From Thermoflexus sp. (GTDB lineage: Bacteria; Chloroflexota; Anaerolineae; B4-G1; DUEL01), in the NCBI GenBank assembly GCA_028276215.1, contig JAPYWT010000145.1, positions 1 through 6,519 of the forward strand: a stretch of 6,519 nucleotides of DNA, given 5' to 3'. The position numbers and the translations under genes were made by a program. This document shows, piece by piece, positions 1 to 4,726 of the stretch. The notes beneath the pieces are model-generated. The model was given only the letters and a program-made list of their open reading frames with translations. It did no database searches and was not told the origin of the DNA. Position 1 is the stretch's first letter. Each line of letters opens with the position of its first letter.

Positions 1-178
1 GGTCCTGCTCGTGCAGTTCCCGGGCAATCCGGAAACTGTCGTCGCTGCTGCCGTCGTCCACCAGCACCAGTTCCCAGGGCTCCCCCAGCCCATCCATGAC
101 CGCCCGCACCCGGCGATAGAACTCCGGAAGCGTCTCCTCTTCGTTAAAAACGGGGGCGACAACGGAGATGACAGGCAT
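1..178 (-). CDS. Family 2 glycosyltransferase, N-terminal part (cut by window start)
   Basis: The first 59 residues of a GT-A fold glycosyltransferase are visible; the gene runs off the left edge. Residues 4-15 (ISVVAPVFNEEE) form the first beta strand and nucleotide-binding loop of GT2 enzymes. Residues 39-48 (LVDDGSSDDS) are the classic second strand and acidic nucleotide-sugar-binding motif. The spacing resembles the dolichyl/undecaprenyl-phosphate sugar transferase group (DPM1/GtrB-like), which loads a sugar onto a polyprenyl phosphate at the membrane; the acceptor cannot be read from this fragment. The ATG at 178 directly follows the TAA of the upstream PIN gene, and its Shine-Dalgarno lies inside the last codons of that gene, so the two are probably cotranscribed. 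The family is confident; the exact function is open. Confidence 0.88.
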   Translation of the reverse strand, partial: MPVISVVAPVFNEEETLPEFYRRVRAVMDGLGEPWELVLVDDGSSDDSFRIARELHEQD

Positions 179-598
179 TTACCTCCTCCTGCCCTGATCA
201 GCAGAATCTGTTTCTTGTGCCAGGAATTCCGCCGGAGATAGAATCTTCACCGAACCGAACTGCCGCAAAACCAGCAAATCTTTATCTCCTGTAATGACGC
301 AGTTTGCTTCCCCTGCAACCGCTGTCCCCAAGATCATTACGTCATCCGCATCCCGGCAAACCGATGGCTCCAGCGAAACCGGCACGACAACGGTTGCCTT
401 CCACCGCAGCAACTCCTCGGCTTCATCCACTTCCGCAGAAGTGTAACCGAATCTGTGCAGATGCCTGCGGAATTCGCCCAGGATAAATTCGGAGAGGACG
501 ACCTCATGCCGACGGAAACAGTGCTCCAGCAGGTCACTGCAGACGCCCTGTGTGATCAACGCGGCAATGAGGACATTCGTGTCCAGGACAACTCTCAT
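179..598 (-). CDS. PIN-domain ribonuclease, toxin of a type II toxin-antitoxin pair
   Basis: A 139-residue single-domain PIN protein of the PIN_3 type (putative toxin component, PIN family). Such enzymes are Mg-dependent RNases that inhibit translation when not held by their antitoxin. The acidic active site is visible: D6 in LDTN (residues 5-8), E42 in the LSEFILGEF stretch, the RDADD cluster (D83, D85, D86) and D105 in TGDKDLL. The C-terminal ILSPAEFL (119-126) is the usual last strand and helix of this family. Length is normal. The ATG at 598 overlaps the antitoxin stop by 4 bp (ATGA), which implies translational coupling and fixed stoichiometry. The stop abuts the next start. The catalytic set looks intact, so an active nuclease is expected. 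The RNA target cannot be inferred. Confidence 0.88.
   Translation of the reverse strand: MRVVLDTNVLIAALITQGVCSDLLEHCFRRHEVVLSEFILGEFRRHLHRFGYTSAEVDEAEELLRWKATVVVPVSLEPSVCRDADDVMILGTAVAGEANCVITGDKDLLVLRQFGSVKILSPAEFLAQETDSADQGRRR
182..190 (-). promoter_or_regulatory. Shine-Dalgarno of the glycosyltransferase gene, inside the PIN gene end
   Basis: Read on the minus strand, AGGAGGAGG is followed by TAA and then ATG. The triple AGG encodes the final Arg-Arg-Arg of the PIN protein and also serves as a strong ribosome site for the next gene. This fixes the glycosyltransferase start at 178. Confidence 0.75.
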
Positions 599-813
599 GA
601 GACCTGCCGGAAAACGTCCTCTTCCGTGTATATCCCCTGGGCTTGCGCCTTTGCGGTCATCCGCTCACGCAGAAGACGGAGTCGGCGAAAGAACAGATAC
701 TCCCGCACCGCCTCGCTGACAATATCGCTGGGAGCAATCCCCTCTTTGGATTCTATTTCTTCCAGCGCCAGACGGATTTCCTGTGGCAACACAATGGTTA
801 TCGTTTCGGCCAT
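595..813 (-). CDS. Ribbon-helix-helix (CopG-like) antitoxin
   Basis: A 72-residue protein. Its N-terminal beta strand (ETITIVLP, residues 3-10) and two helices (about 11-24 and 27-41, ending SEAVREYLFF) make a typical ribbon-helix-helix DNA-binding dimer. The basic helix and tail (RRLRLLRERMTAKAQAQG, then IYTEEDVFRQVS) is the type of C-terminal extension that wraps and inhibits the toxin. The partner is the PIN gene, which overlaps by 4 bp. Antitoxins of this kind usually repress their own operon; no clear operator or promoter was found upstream. The start was chosen at 813 rather than the in-frame ATG at 825, because GAGG sits 6 nt before 813, while the 825 ATG has only a badly spaced purine run. 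Confidence 0.82.
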   Translation of the reverse strand: MAETITIVLPQEIRLALEEIESKEGIAPSDIVSEAVREYLFFRRLRLLRERMTAKAQAQGIYTEEDVFRQVS

Positions 814-819
814 CAAAAA

Positions 820-823
820 CCTC
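820..823 (-). promoter_or_regulatory. Ribosome binding site deciding the antitoxin start
   Basis: GAGG on the minus strand, 6 nt before the ATG at 813. It overlaps the alternative ATG at 825 and argues against that start. Confidence 0.5.
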
Positions 824-841
824 ATCTCTGAACATTCATGC

Positions 842-877
842 CCCTCTCCCGCTTGCCTGCGGCGGGCGGGGGGAGGG
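842..877. repeat. GC-rich hairpin, REP-like
   Basis: Bases 842-857 pair with 861-877 around a 3-base loop (858-860, TGC), with one bulged G near 871 and a few G-T wobbles. This gives about 16 pairs, almost all G-C. It lies in the gap between argF and the antitoxin gene. Such C-rich/G-rich arms around a GCC-TGC-GGC tip look like dispersed palindromic intergenic repeats; whether other copies exist cannot be seen here. On the minus strand it could slow or end transcription coming from argF, but it has no T-tract, so it is not a canonical intrinsic terminator. Confidence 0.55.
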
Positions 878-931
878 TTTTGGGGGGGGGGGGGGGGGCC
901 CCCCCCCCCCCCCGCCCCAAAACCCCAACCC
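871..931. repeat. G17/C15 palindrome with G-quadruplex potential
   Basis: A run of 17 G (882-898) is directly followed by 15 C (899-913), then GCCCC. Flanking TTTT (878-881) and AAAA (919-922), and GGG (875-877) and CCCC (923-926), extend the inverted repeat. It starts right after the argF stop on the minus strand. That strand reads GGGTTGGGGTTTTGGGGCG followed by the long G run, which is four or more G-tracts with short loops. The plus strand also has several G-tracts (868-898). The homopolymer lengths are suspect: long G/C runs are a common site of sequencing or assembly error. Confidence 0.6.
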
Positions 932-1852
932 TTATCCGATCAATTCCACCAGAATCGCCTTCTGGGCATGCATCCGGTTCTCCGCCTGGTCCCAGAGGAC
1001 GGAGTGGGGGCCGTCGGCGACGTCATCGGTGATTTCCTGGCCGCGATGGGCCGGCAGGCAGTGCATCACGATGACATCGGGTTTGGCCTTCGCGACCAGC
1101 ACGGCGTTCACCTGATACGGCGGGAAGACCTGCGCGCGCTGGGCCGCCTCCGCCTCCTGCCCCATAGAAGCCCAGACATCGGTGTAGATGACGTCCGCCT
1201 CCCGGACGGCCTCCACCGGGTCATGGGTGGCCAGGATGTGGCTGCCACTCTCGGCGGCGAATTTCTGCCCCAGTTCCCAGACCGGCGCAGGGAGTTCGTA
1301 TCCGGGCGGGGTGGCGATGGCGAAGTCCATCCCCAACTTCGTCGCCCCGAAGAGCAACGAGGTGGCGACGTTGTTCCCGTCGCCCACGAAGGCCAGTTTC
1401 CTCCCCCGCAGGTCCCGGCCCTTCTTCTCCACGATGGTCAGGAAGTCCGCCAGCCCCTGGCAGGGATGGCTGTAGTCGGAGAGGCCGTTGATGACCGGGA
1501 CGCGCGAGTACTCCGCCAGGGTGACCACGTCGGAGTGGGCGAAGACCCGCGCCATAATGGCGTCCACGTAGCGGGAGAGGACCCGGGCCACGTCGGGGAT
1601 GCTCTCCCGCACGCCCAACTGGATTTCGTTGGGGGAGAGATACAGGGCATGCCCGCCCAGGTGCAGCATCGCCATATCAAACGAGACGCGGGTCCGCAGG
1701 GACGGCTTCTGGAAAATCATCCCCAATGTCTTTCCCTTCAGCAACGGGCGGTTGCCGCCCTGCTGCCACTCCTCCTTCAGTTCTATCGCCAGGTCCAGAA
1801 GATGCCACATTTCTTCCGGAGAGACGTCGGCCAGACTGAGAAAGTGCTTCAT
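932..1852 (-). CDS. argF: Ornithine carbamoyltransferase
   Basis: Transfers the carbamoyl group from carbamoyl phosphate to ornithine, giving citrulline for arginine synthesis; cytosolic, usually a trimer. At 306 residues it has normal family length. Visible landmarks in order: carbamoyl-phosphate loop KPSLRTR (49-55), here SLRTR rather than the commoner STRTR; ARVF (101-104); HPCQ (129-132); second-domain FVGDGNNVATS (155-165); ornithine-side TDVWASMGQE (224-233) with D225 and the SMG loop; HCLPAHRG (264-271) with the catalytic-loop Cys265; and ENRMHAQKA near the end. The SMG loop favours ornithine over acetylornithine or putrescine as acceptor. An AGGAGGT site 4 nt upstream supports the ATG at 1852. 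It follows the PH-domain gene by 13 bp. No other arginine gene is in the window. Confidence 0.95.
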   Translation of the reverse strand: MKHFLSLADVSPEEMWHLLDLAIELKEEWQQGGNRPLLKGKTLGMIFQKPSLRTRVSFDMAMLHLGGHALYLSPNEIQLGVRESIPDVARVLSRYVDAIMARVFAHSDVVTLAEYSRVPVINGLSDYSHPCQGLADFLTIVEKKGRDLRGRKLAFVGDGNNVATSLLFGATKLGMDFAIATPPGYELPAPVWELGQKFAAESGSHILATHDPVEAVREADVIYTDVWASMGQEAEAAQRAQVFPPYQVNAVLVAKAKPDVIVMHCLPAHRGQEITDDVADGPHSVLWDQAENRMHAQKAILVELIG

Positions 1853-1856
1853 GGAG

Positions 1857-1863
1857 ACCTCCT
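1857..1863 (-). promoter_or_regulatory. Shine-Dalgarno of argF
   Basis: AGGAGGT on the minus strand, 4 nt before the argF ATG, in the short gap after the upstream PH-domain gene stop (1866-1868). It indicates independent ribosome loading on a shared transcript. Confidence 0.7.
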
Positions 1864-1865
1864 GT

Positions 1866-2567
1866 TCAACCGAAGATGATTTCTTCTAATTTGACAATAT
1901 CTTCCGGCATCACATCCGGAAAGCGCAACCCGCCCTTCACCTCCGCCCCCTCCGGCTTGAATTCGTACCCGGTCAGACTCAGAATCACATCCCGGGCGCC
2001 GGTCATCGCCTGGAAGAGCCCCCAGAGGGAACTGGAGGACCAGGCCGTATCCACCACCTGGATTTTTCCCCCTTTCAGGTAGATGACGTCGGCGAAACCG
2101 GAGCGGCGGGGTTCCGGAGCGATGATGATGACCCGTTTGTTGGTGAGGATGAACCGCCACTGGTAGTAGAGCAACATCTGGTGGACGGTCCTGAGGAAGC
2201 CGAGAAGCGGGAGCAGGGTGAACAGCCAGGCCCCTGCCCGCAGGAACCCGCTGACGGGGAGCAGGGAAAGCACCACCGCGCCCACCAGTGAAAGGAGCAA
2301 AAGGGCCAGAGTGATGGTAAAGAGCACCCGGGTCGCCCGAAGCCGGTAGGGAGCCATCCGGATTTCCAGTTGGACCGTCTCGTCCCTCAGCATGCGCGGG
2401 ACGGGCAGAATGCCCTCCATCAGAGGGCGCAGCAGGCGGAAGCGGCTGAGCCAGGCCACCACCCGCTCTATCGCCGCCGGGGAAGGGGCCAGGGGGAGCA
2501 GGCGCGCGGCGCGCCCCACCCTCCCCCGGCGGAACCGGTCTGCCAGCCAGGTCCGCAGAGCACTCAC
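1866..2567 (-). CDS. Membrane protein with bacterial PH domain (bPH)
   Basis: A 233-residue protein. Residues 1-78 are basic and probably cytoplasmic, with no recognised motif. Two hydrophobic segments (about 80-104 and 108-126) form a membrane hairpin. They are followed by YYQWRFILTNKRVIII (134-149), the signature entry into a bacterial PH domain (bPH/YdbT-like), which continues through ARDVILSL (191-198) to a closing helix around PEDIVKLEEII (221-231). Family members are membrane-tethered domains of mostly unknown role. The start is GTG at 2567, overlapping the upstream TGA by 4 bp (GTGA). No Shine-Dalgarno is visible before it, so translation is probably coupled to the wall-protein gene. 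That coupling suggests a joint envelope role, which is an inference. Confidence 0.72.
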   Translation of the reverse strand: MSALRTWLADRFRRGRVGRAARLLPLAPSPAAIERVVAWLSRFRLLRPLMEGILPVPRMLRDETVQLEIRMAPYRLRATRVLFTITLALLLLSLVGAVVLSLLPVSGFLRAGAWLFTLLPLLGFLRTVHQMLLYYQWRFILTNKRVIIIAPEPRRSGFADVIYLKGGKIQVVDTAWSSSSLWGLFQAMTGARDVILSLTGYEFKPEGAEVKGGLRFPDVMPEDIVKLEEIIFG

Positions 2568-4459
2568 GGCGCCGGGATGATCAGTTGCTGCCCGACCTTG
2601 ATGTTATTCGGATCCGCCAGCCCGTTCCGCTGTTGAAGGGCCTGAACGGTGACCCCGAACCGTCTGGCGATACTGTAGAGGGTGTCGCCGGAGCGGACGG
2701 TGTAGACCTGCTCGCCAGCGGACTGGGCCGGGACCACCGGGATCGCCCCTTGCGCCGGCGTGGGCTGGGGCGAAATGGGAGTGGCTGGTGGTGCAGGCGG
2801 AACCGTCGGCGCGGGCGGAACGGGAGTAGCGGTCGGGACGGGCGGGGGCGGCGCAGGGGTGTAGATGACCACCGTCGGCGCGGGCCCCCCTCCCACCGCC
2901 TCATTCAGGATTTCCCGGCTGACCTGCTGGATCACCCGGATGTCCTGGGACTGGCGGGCGTTCAGCAGCCGCTGCGCCACCCACTGCGGCAGGAACGCGT
3001 CCACAATCCATCCGATGATCCACAGGGCCAGGATAACCCCGATAAAGTAGGTGATCACCTGGACCGGGCCTTTGGCCAGCATGTCCTTCTTGAAAAACAG
3101 CCAGATAGCCCAGACCAGGCCCAGAACGAGGGGAAGTAAGGGTAGCAGAGCCGCGAGATTCACTGTTCCCTCCTGCGTTGAAGGTGTCCATTGCAGTGCC
3201 GGGTCCACCGCCGGGCAGACCGTCTGGACCAGAAAGGGACGGGGGTCCACAAACCCCTGGCGGACCCGGTCATATATGACCACGTAGAACGGACGACCCT
3301 CCCCGCCCACCACTCCTGCGGGCTCCCCGGCCCGAACCTCCGTCCCCGAAGCCAGCACGGAATGCATCCCCAGGACCCATACCGTCCACTCCGGGTTCTC
3401 TATCTGGAGGGCCAGGTCGCCCCACTGGTCGGCGTAGCGGGCCACGCGGCCGGGCATCGGCGCCGGCAGCAGGACCTCCCGCTCCGTCTCCATCGCCGCG
3501 CCGGGGAGCACCTGGCAGGCCGCCTCGCCGACCCGCCGGACGGGCACATCCAGCATCCAGACGGGCCGCAGGTCCGCCTGTCCCCCTGAATGGGCGGCTA
3601 CGAAACACCCATCCTCCACTGGCGGGAGACACTGGGGGCCGGATACCGGGCGGGGGTTCAGCGAAACGGGCGGGGCCGCCCAGGCCCACACCCGGGCCCG
3701 CACCTCTTGCGCCAGCCGTGCCACTGGCAGAAAGATAGAGGGCAGGCCAAAGGTGGACCGCCCGGAGAGTTGGGCCTGAATGGCCAGGTGGACGGGCCAG
3801 GCTCCCAGCGCCTGCAGCCGGACCACCTCTCCGGACGCGGCCCGGTGGGGCATATTCTGGTGGGCCGCGTCGTACCCGTTCATCACATAGCCCGACTGGT
3901 CCGGATGCAGACGGGTATGGCGGCCCGCATTGTAAAAGAGATAACACCGTTTCAGGATTTCGGGGTCGGTGGTGGTGTAATGGACTTCGGGACAGTGTTC
4001 CTTGAAGATTGCGGCGCCGAGGCGCAACTGGCGGGCCACTTCTACATCGCTGACGGGGCCGGGGGCGAAACAGGGCAACCGTCCGGAGCGGACCGCCGAG
4101 TGGAGGCCCATAATCCCCTCGCAGTTCGGGGGGTTCACCGCCTGCAGCCCTCCCTCCTTGTACCAGAGGACGAGGGGCGTGACGGGCGGGACGTCCTCCA
4201 GGCGGGCCACCGCATCCGCGACCTGGGCCCAGCGGGCGACGGTTTCCTGCTGGGCCGGGGTGAGACGGTACCGGCCTTCCCAGACCTTCTGGCTTCCGAT
4301 GACCGCCGCAGTAGGCAGGGCGAACAGGAGCAGGGTTTCCAGCACGCCCTGCAACAGCACCCAGATCAGGCGGCGGACCTCCACCTGGAGCAGGGGTACA
4401 AGGTACTGCCGTCCCCAGTCCTGCAGCCAGGGAGGAATCCAGGCCCACCAGGGTTTCAT
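2564..4459 (-). CDS. Membrane-anchored multi-domain cell-wall protein: transglycosylase-like, LytM-like, LysM
   Basis: 631 residues from the preferred ATG at 4459. Domains in order: TM1 (about 31-55); a lytic-transglycosylase-like region (about 88-200) with candidate catalytic E102 in WYKEGG, GIMGL (115-119) and FYNAG (175-179), matching the E-S, G-x-MGLMQ and AYNAG landmarks of GH23 enzymes; a LytM/M23-like region (about 333-410) that keeps GMHSVLASGTEVRAGEPAG (364-382) and a final VDPRPFL but lacks the HxH zinc motif; TM2 (435-457) and TM3 (465-488), joined by a short Lys-rich loop; a Pro/Thr linker (525-580); and a LysM domain (584-629, YTVRSGDTLYSIARRFGV). The Lys-rich loop as cytoplasmic puts all three wall domains outside. 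It probably binds peptidoglycan and may cleave it. An in-frame ATG at 4588 exists, but that extension would run through the promoter. The LysM call is certain, the GH23 call moderate. Confidence 0.85.
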   Translation of the reverse strand: MKPWWAWIPPWLQDWGRQYLVPLLQVEVRRLIWVLLQGVLETLLLFALPTAAVIGSQKVWEGRYRLTPAQQETVARWAQVADAVARLEDVPPVTPLVLWYKEGGLQAVNPPNCEGIMGLHSAVRSGRLPCFAPGPVSDVEVARQLRLGAAIFKEHCPEVHYTTTDPEILKRCYLFYNAGRHTRLHPDQSGYVMNGYDAAHQNMPHRAASGEVVRLQALGAWPVHLAIQAQLSGRSTFGLPSIFLPVARLAQEVRARVWAWAAPPVSLNPRPVSGPQCLPPVEDGCFVAAHSGGQADLRPVWMLDVPVRRVGEAACQVLPGAAMETEREVLLPAPMPGRVARYADQWGDLALQIENPEWTVWVLGMHSVLASGTEVRAGEPAGVVGGEGRPFYVVIYDRVRQGFVDPRPFLVQTVCPAVDPALQWTPSTQEGTVNLAALLPLLPLVLGLVWAIWLFFKKDMLAKGPVQVITYFIGVILALWIIGWIVDAFLPQWVAQRLLNARQSQDIRVIQQVSREILNEAVGGGPAPTVVIYTPAPPPPVPTATPVPPAPTVPPAPPATPISPQPTPAQGAIPVVPAQSAGEQVYTVRSGDTLYSIARRFGVTVQALQQRNGLADPNNIKVGQQLIIPAP

Positions 4460-4469
4460 AGTTAGCAGT

Positions 4470-4498
4470 ATTATAGCATTTGTAGAGTAAACTGCAAA
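4470..4498 (-). promoter_or_regulatory. Sigma70-like extended -10 promoter of the leftward operon
   Basis: On the minus strand, TTTGCA (4498-4493, 4 of 6 to consensus) lies 17 nt before a perfect TATAAT (4475-4470), with an extended -10 TGC directly before it. The expected start of transcription, 6-8 nt downstream, falls at about 4462-4464, only 3-5 nt before the ATG at 4459. No Shine-Dalgarno precedes that ATG, so the transcript is predicted to be leaderless or nearly so. It likely drives the wall-protein, bPH and argF genes and possibly the genes beyond. Confidence 0.7.
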
Positions 4499-4581
4499 CT
4501 GGACTAAAGAAACGTTTTGCGCGGCAGTATACCACATTTCCAATTCCAGCCAAATGCCATATCTCCCGCCGTGGCTTTCTC

Positions 4582-4609
4582 TTGACATTTCCTCCGCAAC
4601 TGGTATACT
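4582..4609 (+). promoter_or_regulatory. Strong sigma70-like promoter of the binding-protein gene
   Basis: TTGACA (4582-4587, perfect) is separated by 16 nt from TATACT (4604-4609, 5 of 6), preceded by TGG, an extended -10. The transcription start is expected near 4616, giving a leader of about 110 nt. It diverges from the minus-strand promoter, with the two -35 boxes about 83 nt apart, which leaves room for a shared regulator site; no clear operator palindrome was seen between them. Confidence 0.8.
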
Positions 4610-4634
4610 TTACAGTGTGTCCCCTCAGCCAGCG

Positions 4635-4647
4635 GAAAGGAGGTGAT
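4635..4647 (+). promoter_or_regulatory. Extended perfect Shine-Dalgarno in the leader
   Basis: GAAAGGAGGTGAT is a 13-nt perfect complement of the usual bacterial 16S rRNA 3' end, far longer than an average ribosome site. It is about 80 nt before the binding-protein ATG, so it does not serve that start directly. The nearest ATG is 4658, 14 nt after GGAGG, which is longer than optimal. Confidence 0.6.
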
Positions 4648-4657
4648 ACCGGGAAAG

Positions 4658-4717
4658 ATGCGGAATCGTTCTCCCAACCCTCTGCGTATAAACCTTTCCA
4701 TAAAACGTCAAACGTAA
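4658..4717 (+). CDS. Possible 19-residue leader peptide
   Basis: A short frame, MRNRSPNPLRINLSIKRQT, follows the extended Shine-Dalgarno at 4635-4647. Its TAA (4715-4717) overlaps the ribosome site of the downstream gene (TAAGGAGG), so a ribosome ending here could reinitiate at 4727. The frame is the same as that of the downstream gene. The peptide is basic, with no membrane segment and no run of one amino acid that would suggest classical attenuation. Spacing from GGAGG to the ATG is long at 14 nt. It may be a real leader peptide that couples or tunes translation, or chance. Confidence 0.3.
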   Translation: MRNRSPNPLRINLSIKRQT

Positions 4718-4722
4718 GGAGG
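4716..4722 (+). promoter_or_regulatory. Shine-Dalgarno of the binding-protein gene
   Basis: AAGGAGG, 4 nt before the ATG at 4727, with further purines GAGAG... up to the start. It confirms 4727 as the start; the in-frame TAA at 4715 excludes anything further upstream. Confidence 0.75.
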
Positions 4723-4726
4723 AGAG

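Noticed and set aside
814..825. Upstream ATG for the antitoxin (MRFL extension)
   Set aside because: Its upstream purines are too close to the start, and the GAGG inside this extension is well placed for the ATG at 813.
455..1879. 474-codon plus-strand open frame
   Set aside because: It runs antisense to argF, the antitoxin and the PIN gene and translates straight through the G17/C15 repeat. The product is low-complexity, has no family motif, and the opposite strand carries clear motifs and ribosome sites.
1891..1896. TTGACA on the plus strand inside the bPH gene
   Set aside because: No -10 hexamer lies 15-19 nt downstream, and no plus-strand gene follows; chance match.
3270..4553. 427-codon minus-strand frame overlapping the wall protein
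   Set aside because: An alternative frame rich in Pro, Gly and Arg, typical of GC shadow frames. The overlapping frame has TM, LysM and YNAG-type motifs.
4460..4588. 43-residue N-terminal extension of the wall protein (ATG at 4588)
   Set aside because: It would need transcription from upstream of 4588 and translates through the TATAAT promoter and AT-rich intergenic sequence. The ATG at 4459 starts just before TM1.
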